A DNA stretch of 64,000 nt from Arthrobacter globiformis (GCF_030817195.1 NZ_JAUSYZ010000001.1:4960001-5024000); one strand, 5' to 3'; counted from the stretch's first letter, positions 54,311 through 62,624 are shown. Notes: a model not told the origin generated them from the letters alone. Numbers and translations are program-made.

Positions 54311-54428
54311 ATCCGATTATCTTCCGGCCGGAACGGTGCCGCGGCGGATAGCCACGGCTTGCACAGCCTACTTCTCCGAGCTTTGACAATTCTTGGCCCA
54401 GCGAGGGCCCCAGCCACCCCTCCGTCCC
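54311..54428. other. Promoter side of the two-component operon
   Basis: Start of the gene-free stretch 54311-54914. No gene is seen here. The promoter of the response regulator is expected in this part, read leftwards. The rest of the stretch is occupied by repeats (54429-54702) and the presumed uraD promoter (54703-54914). Confidence 0.4.
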
Positions 54429-54480
54429 AACCCTTCCTCAGGTCCTGCACCCCATACACTGACCCTTCCTCAGGTCCTGC
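54429..54480. repeat. 20-bp direct repeat with 32-bp period
   Basis: ACCCTTCCTCAGGTCCTGCA occurs at 54429-54448 and again at 54461-54480, exactly 32 bp apart. CTTCCTCAG is the reverse complement of the CTGAGGAAG that joins units of the array downstream, so these copies lie in the opposite orientation to the array. Confidence 0.8.
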
Positions 54481-54510
54481 AGGAAAAACTCAAACGCTTC
54501 CGCACCGATT

Positions 54511-54702
54511 GAGGAAGCGTCGGCCGGCACCCGACGAAAGCTGAGGAAGCGTCAGGCGGGACCCGACGAAAGCTGAGGAAGCGTCGGGCGGGACCCGACG
54601 AAAGTTGAGGAAGCGTCGGCCGGCACCCGACGAAAGCTGAGGAAGCGTCAGGCGGGACCCGACGGAAGCTGAGGAAGGATCGGTCAAACGGCGGCAAAAG
54701 CT
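54511..54702. repeat. 32-bp tandem repeat array, six units
   Basis: Units start at 54511, 54543, 54575, 54607, 54639 and 54671, each 32 bp, beginning GAGGAAGCGTC and ending CCCGACGAAAGCT or close to it. Units 1 and 4 are identical, and units 2 and 5 differ by one base, which indicates duplication of a higher-order three-unit block. Unit 6 is degenerate, and a partial seventh begins at 54703. There are no spacers. It sits between the divergent response regulator and uraD genes. Confidence 0.9.
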
Positions 54703-54711
54703 GAGGGAGCG

Positions 54712-54758
54712 TTGACACCGGCCAAGCTCGATGCCTGCTGTAGTCTCTTGACACCGGC
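54712..54758 (+). promoter_or_regulatory. 11-bp direct repeat containing TTGACA upstream of uraD
   Basis: TTGACACCGGC occurs at 54712-54722 and 54748-54758, 36 bp apart. The second TTGACA has a weak TTAACT 18 bases downstream, which could make it the uraD promoter. It could alternatively be a regulator site. Low confidence. Confidence 0.35.
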
Positions 54759-54914
54759 GGGCCTGCTCCGCTTAACTATTACGTATGCTGAAATAACAGT
54801 TCCATGATGCGGAACTTGATGCTCCCCAGCAGGGGATGTCGATAGCCGGGAAAAGTATCCGGCCCTCCGCATAGCCGTCACCATGGATGCCAGCAGACGC
54901 TTGAGGATCACAAC

Positions 54915-55412
54915 GTGAAGCTTGCCGAATTCAATGCCGCGGACAGGGACGCTGCCAACGCAGTCCTGCGCCCCTGCATCGACGTCCCCCGCTGGGTGGA
55001 CCAGATCGCCGCTGCGCGCCCGTTCGCATCCCGCCAAGAGCTCCTCGACGGAGCCCGGGCCGCCGCGGCGCCGTTCACCCCGGACGAGGTGGAAGGCGCC
55101 ATGGCGCACCACCCGAGGATCGGCGAACGCCCCGCCGCGCAGACCGCCGAGGCTGCCATGTCCCGGTCCGAACAGGCAGGCGTGGACCCGGCGGACACGG
55201 AGGTGGCCGACGCCCTGGCGCGCGGCAACCGCGCGTACGAGGAAAAGTTCGGCCGGGTCTTCCTGATCCGCGCCGCCGGCCGCACCGCCGCCGAAATCCT
55301 GGCAGCGCTGAACGAGCGTCTGGCCAATACCCCGGCGCAGGAAGACGCCATTGTTGCGCAGCAGCTGCGGGAAATCGCCCTGCTGCGCCTGGAAGGAGTG
55401 ATCAGCGAATGA
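54915..55412 (+). CDS. uraD: 2-oxo-4-hydroxy-4-carboxy-5-ureidoimidazoline (OHCU) decarboxylase
   Basis: 165 residues. The family signature is the catalytic-type His in AMAHHPRIGE, preceded by CIDVPRWVDQIAAARPF and followed by YEEKFGRVFLIRAAGRTAAEIL. It catalyses the last step from urate to S-allantoin. It overlaps the hydroxyisourate hydrolase gene by 4 bp (ATGA). In many relatives a uricase gene follows; none is seen in this window. Confidence 0.95.
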   Translation: MKLAEFNAADRDAANAVLRPCIDVPRWVDQIAAARPFASRQELLDGARAAAAPFTPDEVEGAMAHHPRIGERPAAQTAEAAMSRSEQAGVDPADTEVADALARGNRAYEEKFGRVFLIRAAGRTAAEILAALNERLANTPAQEDAIVAQQLREIALLRLEGVISE

Positions 55413-55747
55413 GCGTTTCCCACGTGACAACCCACGTCCTGGACACCGGCGCCGGACGCCCGGCGGCGGGCATCGCCGTCGTGCTGTACGCGAACGACGG
55501 CGGCAGCTGGACAAAGCTGGGCGCCGGCACCACCGACGCGGACGGCCGCGCGAAGGACCTGGGACCGGAGGTCCTGGCCCCCGGGAACTACCGGCTCAAC
55601 TTCGCCACCGGCGACTACTACGCCCAGCAGGGCGGCACCACGTTCTTCCCGGAGGTGGATCTGGTCTTCGAGGTCACCGGCACCGAGCACTACCATGTGC
55701 CGCTGCTGCTGAGCCCGTTCGCCTACTCCACCTACCGCGGCAGCTGA
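55409..55747 (+). CDS. uraH: 5-hydroxyisourate hydrolase (transthyretin-like)
   Basis: 112 residues. N-terminal HVTTHVLDTGAGRPA and the C-terminal tetrapeptide YRGS are the defining marks of hydroxyisourate hydrolases, and the LSPFAYSTYRGS end is complete. It converts 5-hydroxyisourate to OHCU, the substrate of UraD, encoded just upstream with a 4-bp overlap. Length is standard. Cytosolic. Confidence 0.96.
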   Translation: MSVSHVTTHVLDTGAGRPAAGIAVVLYANDGGSWTKLGAGTTDADGRAKDLGPEVLAPGNYRLNFATGDYYAQQGGTTFFPEVDLVFEVTGTEHYHVPLLLSPFAYSTYRGS

Positions 55748-55758
55748 AAGGAGACAGC

Positions 55759-56604
55759 ATGCGGCTGATGCGCATTGGCCCGGCGGGCCAGGAGATGCCG
55801 GTGGTCATCGACGACGACGGCCAGGCCTACGACCTGCAGCCGGTCACCCAGGACATTGACGGACACTTCCTGCAGAACTGGACCGGCCAGCTGCCGGACC
55901 TGGACCTGACCGGCCTCCCCCGGGTGACCCTCGACGGCAAACGGATCGGTGCGCCGATCGCCAGGCCCGGCGCCGTGATCGGCGTGGGACTGAACTACGC
56001 CGCCCACGCCGCAGAATCCGGCCTGCCCGTGCCGGAGCGTCCCATCATCTTCTTCAAGCACCCCAACACCGTGGTGGGCCCCGACGACGACGTCGTCATC
56101 CCGCCCGGAGCGCAGCGGGTGGACTGGGAGGTGGAACTGGGCGTGGTCATCGGCCGGCGTGCCAGCTACCTGGCATCCGACGCCGAGGCGGCGGACTGCA
56201 TCGCGGGCTACGTCCTCTCCAACGACGTTTCCGAGCGCGAGTACCAGCTGGAACACTCCGGGCCGCAGTGGTCCCTGGGCAAGTCGTGCCCCACCTTCAA
56301 CCCGGTGGGGCCATGGCTGGTGCCCGCCGCGGCAGTGCAGGCGGACGATATCCGTCTCGCATCCTGGGTCAATGACGAGGTCCGGCAGGACAGCTCGACG
56401 GCGGACATGGTCTTCGGCCCGGCAGAGCTGGTCCGCCGGCTCTCGCAGTACATGGTGCTGGAACCGGGTGACCTCATCACCACCGGCACCCCGGAGGGTG
56501 TGGCGCTGTCCGGCCGCTTCCCGTACCTGAAAGCCGGCGACGTCATGCGGATGTCCGGCGGGGACCTGCTGGGCGGGCAGCGGCAGCGGCTGGTGCAGGC
56601 CTGA
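55759..56604 (+). CDS. Fumarylacetoacetate hydrolase (FAH) family protein
   Basis: 281 residues. Metal-binding acidic residues are visible in RVDWEVELGVVIGRR (Glu, Glu) and in GYVLSNDVSERE (Asp). The C-terminal LITTGTPEGVALS is the usual oxyanion/phosphate segment. Family members hydrolyse or decarboxylate 2-oxo acids or act on ureidoglycolate-like compounds. It lies 11 bp after the hydroxyisourate hydrolase gene with GAAAGGAGA upstream of the ATG, so it is part of the urate operon. A role in ureide breakdown is possible but not shown. Confidence 0.9.
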   Translation: MRLMRIGPAGQEMPVVIDDDGQAYDLQPVTQDIDGHFLQNWTGQLPDLDLTGLPRVTLDGKRIGAPIARPGAVIGVGLNYAAHAAESGLPVPERPIIFFKHPNTVVGPDDDVVIPPGAQRVDWEVELGVVIGRRASYLASDAEAADCIAGYVLSNDVSEREYQLEHSGPQWSLGKSCPTFNPVGPWLVPAAAVQADDIRLASWVNDEVRQDSSTADMVFGPAELVRRLSQYMVLEPGDLITTGTPEGVALSGRFPYLKAGDVMRMSGGDLLGGQRQRLVQA

Positions 56605-56660
56605 GCTTGCTGAACCTGCCGGGGCAGGCTGGCGGCCGGGATGACAGTAGGCTAGATGGC

Positions 56661-57071
56661 ATGTCTTCCGACCAGCCCACCCCTGAACGGCGCGAAATTC
56701 CTGCACGGCGCGAAATTCCGGAACGGCGCGAGATCACCGTCCGGCGCGCCCCCAAGTATGTTCCCTTCCTGATCTTGGGCGGGCTGGTGGGCTTCGCCGC
56801 GGCGGCGGTCATTGCGTATGCCCTGCCCGGCGATGCCAGCTACGACCGCGGCGCCGTGTACGGCTTCTTCATGGTGCCGTGCACCGCGGCCGGTGTGATT
56901 CTCGGCGCAATTGCCGCCCTGGTGCTGGACCGGGCCAGCGTGCGCCGCGCCCGCCGCGGCGTCGTCGAAGCCGCGCCGGAAGGGGAGCTTTCTGCCGAAG
57001 AACCGGGCACAGAACCCGGCGCCGCCCCGGAACGCACCACGGACGACGGCGAGCCCGGCCAGCGGTCATAA
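56661..57071 (+). CDS. Small two-helix membrane protein with N-terminal repeats
   Basis: 136 residues from the ATG at 56661. The N-terminus has three 18-bp tandem units (56688-56741) encoding RREIPA/RREIPE/RREITV. Two membrane helices follow (VPFLILGGLVGFAAAAVIAYAL and YGFFMVPCTAAGVILGAIAALVL), then an acidic, disordered tail. Similar proteins of unknown function are common just upstream of purF in actinobacteria. I know of no assigned function. Confidence 0.75.
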   Translation: MSSDQPTPERREIPARREIPERREITVRRAPKYVPFLILGGLVGFAAAAVIAYALPGDASYDRGAVYGFFMVPCTAAGVILGAIAALVLDRASVRRARRGVVEAAPEGELSAEEPGTEPGAAPERTTDDGEPGQRS

Positions 57072-57118
57072 TCCGGCGGCCGGAATTTCCTTACCCCATG
57101 ACGTGAGATAATCGACCA

Positions 57119-58855
57119 GTGGCACGCGGCGATGGAAAACTTTCTCATGATCTTCTCCCTGGCGAAAAAGGCCCGATGGACGCTTGCGGCGTCTTCGGGG
57201 TCTGGGCACCAGGTGAAGAAGTAGCAAAACTTACCTACTACGGGCTGTACGCGCTGCAGCACCGCGGTCAGGAGTCGGCTGGTATAGCCACCAGCGACGG
57301 CAAGCGGATCAACGTCTACAAGGACATGGGCCTTGTGTCCCAGGTCTTCGACGAGACCACGCTGAACACCCTGACCGGGCACCTGGCCGTGGGCCACTGC
57401 CGCTACTCCACCACCGGAGCCAGCCACTGGGCCAACGCGCAGCCCACGCTGGGCGCTACCGCCACCGGCACGGTGGCCCTGGCGCACAACGGCAACCTCA
57501 CCAACACGGCCGAACTCAACGCCATGATCCATGAGCGCAACGGCGGCCAGCTCAGCGGCGAAATGAAGCAGGGCAACACCTCCGACACCGCCCTGGTGAC
57601 GGCGCTGCTGGAAGGCGAAGAGGGCAAGTCCCTCGAGGAGACCGCCCTCGAACTGCTTCCGAAGATCCGCGGCGGCTTCTGCTTCGTCTTCATGGACGAA
57701 GGCACGCTCTACGCAGCCCGCGACACCTTCGGCATCCGCCCGCTCTGCCTGGGCCGGCTGGAGCGCGGCTGGGTTGTCGCTTCCGAGCAGTCAGCCCTCG
57801 CCACCGTCGGCGCCAGCTTCATCCGGGAGATCGAGCCCGGCGAGTTCATCGCCATCGATGAGCAGGGCGTGCGGTCCCGCCGCTTCGCGGACCCGACGCC
57901 GGCCGGCTGCGTTTTCGAATACGTCTACCTCGCGCGTCCCGACGCCGCCATCGCCGGCCGGTCGGTCTACGAATCCCGCGTGGAGATGGGCCGCCAGCTG
58001 GCACGCGAGAATACTCAGACCGCTGACATCGTCATCCCGGTCCCCGAGTCCGGCACCCCCGCGGCCGTGGGCTACGCCGAGGAATCCGGCATCCCGTTCG
58101 CGCACGGCTTCGTCAAGAACTCCTACGTGGGCCGCACGTTCATCCAGCCGTCGCAGACGCTGCGCCAGCTGGGCATCCGGCTGAAGCTCAACGCCCTGGA
58201 GTCCGTGATCCGCGGCAAGCGCGTGGTGGTGGTGGATGACTCGATCGTCCGCGGGAACACCCAGCGCGCCATCGTCCGGATGCTCCGCGAGGCCGGCGCG
58301 GCCGCCGTCCACGTCAAGATTTCCTCCCCGCCCGTGCAGTGGCCCTGCTTCTACGGCATCGACTTCGCTTCCCGGGCAGAGCTCATCGCCAACGGCGCCA
58401 CCATCGAGGAGATTTCCCAGGCCATCGGCGCCGATTCGCTGGCGTACATTTCCGAAGACGGCATGATCGGCGCCACCCAGCAGCCCCGCGAACGGCTCTG
58501 CACAGCATGCTTCACGGGCAAGTACCCCATCGAGCTTCCCGGCGCCGACAAGCTCGGCAAGAACCTGCTGGAGCGCACGGACCTTGGCGGCCTGCCTGCC
58601 CCGTCTGTTGCCGCTCCGGCCACCGGTCCGGCAACGAATGCAGTCGCTGACGCCGCCATCGAACCGGCCGCCGCCACCCCCGGCAACCCGGAGAGCATCC
58701 CGGTGACCGAGGACCCCGCGGAAAAGCCGGGCGCCACGGGCTGTGACCCGGGACCGGATTCCGAACTCGAGAACCTGCTGACCGACGCCGACCGCGTACC
58801 CGATCTCCACCACGACGCTGCGACCGTCGGCGCTGACAAGAAAGAGTCCCTATGA
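57119..58855 (+). CDS. purF: Amidophosphoribosyltransferase
   Basis: 578 residues, GTG start. It makes 5-phosphoribosylamine from PRPP and glutamine, the first step of purine synthesis. The mature N-terminal nucleophile is C23 (GPMDACGVFGVW), so the first 22 residues are a propeptide. The PRPP loop is VVVVDDSIVRGNT. Four cysteines (GCVFEY, WPCFYG, RLCTACF) match the [4Fe-4S] ligands of the Bacillus-type enzyme. The last ~80 residues are Ala/Pro/Gly-rich and low-complexity, beyond the usual C-terminus. Its stop overlaps purM (ATGA). Confidence 0.97.
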   Translation: MARGDGKLSHDLLPGEKGPMDACGVFGVWAPGEEVAKLTYYGLYALQHRGQESAGIATSDGKRINVYKDMGLVSQVFDETTLNTLTGHLAVGHCRYSTTGASHWANAQPTLGATATGTVALAHNGNLTNTAELNAMIHERNGGQLSGEMKQGNTSDTALVTALLEGEEGKSLEETALELLPKIRGGFCFVFMDEGTLYAARDTFGIRPLCLGRLERGWVVASEQSALATVGASFIREIEPGEFIAIDEQGVRSRRFADPTPAGCVFEYVYLARPDAAIAGRSVYESRVEMGRQLARENTQTADIVIPVPESGTPAAVGYAEESGIPFAHGFVKNSYVGRTFIQPSQTLRQLGIRLKLNALESVIRGKRVVVVDDSIVRGNTQRAIVRMLREAGAAAVHVKISSPPVQWPCFYGIDFASRAELIANGATIEEISQAIGADSLAYISEDGMIGATQQPRERLCTACFTGKYPIELPGADKLGKNLLERTDLGGLPAPSVAAPATGPATNAVADAAIEPAAATPGNPESIPVTEDPAEKPGATGCDPGPDSELENLLTDADRVPDLHHDAATVGADKKESL

Positions 58856-60015
58856 CTTCCGCTTCCTCCACTGCTGACATGAATGCTGCCCAGAACAACA
58901 CCGGCATCACCTACGCGGCCGCCGGTGTGGACGTCGAGGCCGGCGACCGCGCCGTCGAGCTTATGAAGGACGCCGTCAAGGCAACCCACAACGCATCGGT
59001 GATTGGCGGCGTCGGCGGTTTCGCAGGCCTGTACGACGTCTCCAGGCTCCTCACCTACAAGAGGCCCCTGCTCGCCACGTCCACGGACGGCGTGGGCACC
59101 AAGGTGGCCATCGCCCAGGCCATGGACATCCACGACACCATCGGCTACGACCTCGTGGGCATGGTGGTGGACGACATCGTGGTGGTGGGCGCCGAGCCGC
59201 TGTACATGACCGACTACATCGCCTGCGGCAAGGTGGTTCCGGAGCGCATCGCGGACATCGTCCGCGGCATCGCTGCCGCCTGCTCCGTGGCCGGCACCGC
59301 GCTGGTGGGCGGCGAAACCGCCGAGCACCCCGGTCTGCTGGGCGAACACGAGTACGACGTCGCCGGCGCCGCCACCGGCGTTGTGGAAGCTGACGCGCTG
59401 CTCGGACCGGACCGCGTCCGTGCCGGCGACGTGGTGATCGGCATGGCCTCCTCGGGCCTGCACTCCAACGGCTACTCGCTGGTCCGGCGCGTCATCAACC
59501 ACGCCGGCTGGGCCCTGGACCGCCAGGTGTCCGAGCTCGGCCGCACGCTGGGCGAGGAACTGCTGGAACCCACCCGCGTCTACGCCGCCGACTGCCTGGA
59601 CCTGGCCCGGGCCTTCCCGGTCACCGCGGACAAGGCTGTGCACGGCTTCAGCCACGTCACCGGCGGCGGCCTGGCAGCCAACCTGGCCCGCGTGCTGCCG
59701 CAGGGCCTCGTGGCCACCGTTGACCGCTCCACCTGGGAGCTGCCCGCCATCTTCAAGCTCGTCTCCGAGCTGGGCCGCGTGCCGCTGCCCGACCTGGAGC
59801 GCACGCTGAACCTTGGCGTCGGCATGGTTGCCGTGGTCTCCGCCGAGGCTGCAGACGCCGCCGTGGCCCGCCTGAACGAGCGCGGACTGCCGTCCTGGAT
59901 CATGGGCGCCGTCAGCGCCGATTCGGACGCCGTGGTCAAGACCGGCCCGGACTACGTGCAGGGTGCCAAGGGCGTGGACGGCGGCGCAGTCCAGCTGGTC
60001 AACACCTACGCCTAA
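58852..60015 (+). CDS. purM: Phosphoribosylformylglycinamidine cyclo-ligase (AIR synthetase)
   Basis: 387 residues. Family motifs are ATSTDGVGTKVAIA, DLVGMVVDDIVVVGAEPLY (with the phosphate-binding VDD), GGETAEHPG and VIGMASSGLHSNGYSLVRR. It forms aminoimidazole ribonucleotide (purine step 5). It is translationally coupled to purF. A strong hairpin terminator follows at 60023-60090. Length is usual plus an ~30-residue N-terminal extension. Confidence 0.97.
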   Translation: MTSASSTADMNAAQNNTGITYAAAGVDVEAGDRAVELMKDAVKATHNASVIGGVGGFAGLYDVSRLLTYKRPLLATSTDGVGTKVAIAQAMDIHDTIGYDLVGMVVDDIVVVGAEPLYMTDYIACGKVVPERIADIVRGIAAACSVAGTALVGGETAEHPGLLGEHEYDVAGAATGVVEADALLGPDRVRAGDVVIGMASSGLHSNGYSLVRRVINHAGWALDRQVSELGRTLGEELLEPTRVYAADCLDLARAFPVTADKAVHGFSHVTGGGLAANLARVLPQGLVATVDRSTWELPAIFKLVSELGRVPLPDLERTLNLGVGMVAVVSAEAADAAVARLNERGLPSWIMGAVSADSDAVVKTGPDYVQGAKGVDGGAVQLVNTYA

Positions 60016-60022
60016 ATACGTG

Positions 60023-60090
60023 ATCGAGTGCTCCGTATCTGCCCTTTAGAACGTTCATAGGGGCAGCTACGGAGCACTCGATGCGTTTTT
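60023..60090. terminator. Bidirectional intrinsic terminator between purM and the VOC gene
   Basis: A perfect 15-bp stem (ATCGAGTGCTCCGTA at 60023-60037, complement at 60068-60082) extends, after one mismatch, into CTGCCC/GGGCAG (60039-60044, 60061-60066). GCGTTTTT follows on the plus strand. It lies between convergent genes and ends purM transcription. Confidence 0.9.
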
Positions 60091-60883
60091 AAAGCTCCAG
60101 GACGCTGAACACACCGCCCTGCGGGTCCTTCAGGGTGGCGATGGTGCCGCCGTCGTCGTCGAACTCCGGCTCCACCAGCACCTCGGCTCCGGCGGAGACG
60201 GCCGACAGCACCGCTTCCTTGACGCTGGAGACGCCGAAGTAGACCTGCCAGCCGCGGCTGCCGGCGTCGCCGTCCCCGTCCTCCTCGTCCTCGTCCGGAG
60301 CGGGGGCAATGCCCGCCACCTCCGCGCCGTTCACCATCAGCGTGGTGTAGGTTCCGCCGTCGTCCTGGGGGTATTCGGTCACCTCGTGCCCGAACAGCTG
60401 CTGGAAGAATCCGACGGCGGCCTGCGGCTCGGGCGTGATCAGTTCGGCCCAGGCGAACGTGCCGGGCTCGTTGTGCCGCCCGCTGCCCGGGTGGGTACCG
60501 GCCTGCCAGATGCCGGTGGCGCCGCCGCCTGGCGGCTCCACGAACACCAAGGTTCCCGTGTCCCCGATGTCCTCCGGGCCGAACTGCACCGAGCCGCCGG
60601 CGTGATCGGCTTCCTCCGCGGCGGCCCGGGCATCCACAGCGGCGAAGTAGACGTTCCACTGCGCGGGCCGCGGTGCGCCGCCCTGCTGCGGCTGGGGCGC
60701 CACCGTCGCCACGAGATCGTCATCCAGGAAGGCCTTCGCATAGCTGCGGCCGTCCGGAGTCGGCAGGTCCTCGTAGCGCCACCCGAACACGGCGGCGTAG
60801 AAGGCTTTGGCCGCAGCCACGTCCGGCGTCTGGACGTCCGCCCAGCAGAGCTCACCGAGGCTGTACCCGCTGCGCTGAACCAT
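60089..60883 (-). CDS. VOC family (glyoxalase-like) protein with two domains
   Basis: 264 residues from the ATG at 60883. Two tandem vicinal-oxygen-chelate domains of ~120 residues each: GELCWADVQTPDVAAAKAFYAAVFGW and FAWAELITPEPQAAVGFFQQLFG. The second domain carries an acidic insert (PDEDEEDGDGDAG). Metal residues are not clearly conserved, so the enzyme activity is uncertain. Such proteins are often called glyoxalase/bleomycin-resistance-like; the real substrate is unknown. Confidence 0.88.
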   Translation of the reverse strand: MVQRSGYSLGELCWADVQTPDVAAAKAFYAAVFGWRYEDLPTPDGRSYAKAFLDDDLVATVAPQPQQGGAPRPAQWNVYFAAVDARAAAEEADHAGGSVQFGPEDIGDTGTLVFVEPPGGGATGIWQAGTHPGSGRHNEPGTFAWAELITPEPQAAVGFFQQLFGHEVTEYPQDDGGTYTTLMVNGAEVAGIAPAPDEDEEDGDGDAGSRGWQVYFGVSSVKEAVLSAVSAGAEVLVEPEFDDDGGTIATLKDPQGGVFSVLEL

Positions 60884-61007
60884 GGGTCCGTACCTTTCGT
60901 TGGCGGAGTTCCTCCAGCCTAGACGTGCACGGCCCGTCCGGTGAAGGCAACGAGTCGCTGGGCCAGCACCTCCGGGGCTTCCCCTGCAACGGATCCGGAA
61001 AGGCAAA
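60884..61007. other. Gap upstream of the VOC gene
   Basis: This is the left part of a 329-bp gene-free stretch (60884-61212). It must hold the leftward VOC promoter. I see no gene. The right part contains a strong terminator (61008-61050) and a small hairpin (AACTGCC/GGCAGTT, 61184-61201) just past the DUF3073 stop. Confidence 0.4.
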
Positions 61008-61050
61008 AGGCCCGCTGGGCACGCCAAGGACTGGCGTGCCCAACGGGCCT
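61008..61050 (-). terminator. Intrinsic terminator of the DUF3073 gene
   Basis: TGGGCACGCCA (61016-61026) pairs with TGGCGTGCCCA (61032-61042), and after a one-base mismatch AGGCCCG (61008-61014) pairs with CGGGCCT (61044-61050). On the minus strand TTTT follows, which fits termination of leftward transcription from the DUF3073 gene. Confidence 0.85.
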
Positions 61051-61212
61051 GATAACTGTGGCGACACCTGGACTCACCCTGCGGCCACGTCTCTGGCTAT
61101 GACCAGATGTCCGGGTCAGGGAGGGAAACGGGCAACCCTAATGCGGGAAATGCCCAGGAGGTGTACGACGGCGGCGTTCAGCCAACTGCCTTACGGCAGT
61201 TCAGGGAAACGA

Positions 61213-61446
61213 CTAACCGATACGACGGCTGTCTACCTCGTCGTCGTCTTCATCCAAATCGTCCGCGTACTTATCCACGTAGGCTGAATAGTCCGGCTCG
61301 ACCGGTTCATTCGCGAAATGGCTCGTGGCACGACTTCCCGGACCCGTGAGCTCACGCTGTAGGGCCGAATAATCGGTGTTCGGGGAGTAGTACTTGATGT
61401 CCCGAGCCTGCTTGGTAGCTTTTGCCTTTTGACGGCCGCGCCCCAT
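61213..61446 (-). CDS. DUF3073 family protein
   Basis: 77 residues from the ATG at 61446 (GGGGG upstream). The N-terminus MGRGRQKAKATKQARDIKYY and the middle YSALQRELTG are diagnostic for DUF3073, a small actinobacterial protein with a basic start and an acidic end (DDLDEDDDEV). It is usually near purM, as here. Function is unknown; the charge pattern suggests nucleic-acid or protein binding. Confidence 0.92.
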   Translation of the reverse strand: MGRGRQKAKATKQARDIKYYSPNTDYSALQRELTGPGSRATSHFANEPVEPDYSAYVDKYADDLDEDDDEVDSRRIG

Positions 61447-61773
61447 GGCGTGACCCCCTTTTGTACTTGGACCGGAGGTGGTCACCTTTGGCGATCGGTG
61501 AGGCCCCGGAATGTTTGGTCAATTTGTCGTACCCCTAGATTACATGCTTTCGGCGGCATCTGCTTGCCACGGGGGCCTCCGGAGGCCCCCGTGGCCCACT
61601 TCTCCTCGGCAATCCCGGGCTCGCAGGGATTTTTTGTTCGATAGAGTCTCCTGAACGACTGAAATAAGCGGGCAGGGGAATCCGGCAACCAGCCGCCAGG
61701 GCCACACCGCGGAAACGCATTGATACCGGATCCTCACCGCCGAGCGAACGCCAGGAAGGGGTGCCGCCCCCAT
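61447..61773. promoter_or_regulatory. Divergent gap with a perfect 30-bp palindrome and an orphan terminator
   Basis: A perfect 30-bp palindrome (61566-61595) and, 15 bp later, a small hairpin AATCCC/GGGATT (61611-61616, 61626-61631) running into six T (61630-61635) face the plus strand. No plus-strand gene ends here. The layout is that of a short untranslated RNA with its own terminator, or of leader structure for the flanking genes. Promoters of the divergent DUF3073 and septum-formation genes must also lie here. Confidence 0.5.
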
Positions 61774-62592
61774 ATGAATGACAACGATCCCAGCCACGAC
61801 GGGGAACGCGGGCCGGTCCGCTCCGTCACCGTGCAGCCCGAGCCGGCCGAGGCCCAATCAGCCGGCCGCGAACCGGCGGAGCCCCAACCGGAAAGGCCAG
61901 AATCAGCCGGGCCGGGCCGGGCCCAACCCAGTGCAGCTCAACCCGGCGCTGCCCCGCCCGGCGCTGCCCCGCCCGGTACTGCCCGGCCCGGTGTTGCCCA
62001 ATCCAGCACAGCCCGGCTCGAAAGCCTCCTCGGCTCGGTCCGTTCCCGGCTCGCGCAGACCGAGGTCCGGCAAACCCTGCTCAAGGCCGGTTTTGTCGTT
62101 GCGCTGCTTGTGGTGGGCGGCCTGCTCGTGTGGCTCCTGACGTCACTCCTCGCCAGTGCCACCATGCAGGCCGCCAACCGGCCCGCGGCAACCGCGGCGC
62201 AGCCCTCCCCCGCCGCGCCGGCGGTATCGCCCCGGCCGAGCCTGCCCCTGGCCAACGTGGGCCCGCTGGACTTCCGGGTCGGGGACTGCTTCAAGGACTT
62301 CGACCCCGAGGCATCCAAGTCCACCGTGGTTGCGTGCACCTCCGGCCATTCCGCCCAGCTGGTGGCGGTCACCCATTACGCCGACGGTGACGCGTACCCG
62401 GGACGGGAGGGCCTGAAGACAAGGGCCAGGGAGACGTGCCAGACGGCGGCGCTGACGGAGAAGTCCAATGCCTATAACCTGAACTACCGCCTCGCCTATC
62501 CGAGCACGGCAAGCTGGGCCAAGGGTGACCGCCGCGTGGACTGCTACGTCGCCGCGTCGGGCAACGTCATCAAGGCAAGCCTGCTCCCGTAG
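61774..62592 (+). CDS. Septum formation family membrane protein
   Basis: 272 residues from the ATG at 61774 (GGAAGGGG about 12 bases upstream, so the start is a little uncertain). The first ~100 residues are Pro/Ala/Gly-rich with repeats (PGAAPPG). One membrane helix follows (AGFVVALLVVGGLLVWLLTSLL). The exported C-terminal domain has LDFRVGDCFKDF, VVACTSGHSAQLVAV, RARETCQTA and RRVDCYVA, four Cys typical of the actinobacterial septum_form family (two disulfides likely). Family members are linked to septation; direct evidence for this gene is lacking. Confidence 0.85.
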   Translation: MNDNDPSHDGERGPVRSVTVQPEPAEAQSAGREPAEPQPERPESAGPGRAQPSAAQPGAAPPGAAPPGTARPGVAQSSTARLESLLGSVRSRLAQTEVRQTLLKAGFVVALLVVGGLLVWLLTSLLASATMQAANRPAATAAQPSPAAPAVSPRPSLPLANVGPLDFRVGDCFKDFDPEASKSTVVACTSGHSAQLVAVTHYADGDAYPGREGLKTRARETCQTAALTEKSNAYNLNYRLAYPSTASWAKGDRRVDCYVAASGNVIKASLLP

Positions 62593-62624
62593 TTCCCTGC
62601 CCCCTTCCCGTCAGTCCCGTCCCG

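Noticed and set aside
54511..54702. CRISPR array
   Set aside because: Units are directly adjacent with no unique spacers, the variation is within units, and no cas genes are in the window.
61050..61180. tRNA or other structured RNA between the terminator and DUF3073 gene
   Set aside because: No cloverleaf or TpsiC-like arm could be found; only small unrelated hairpins are present.
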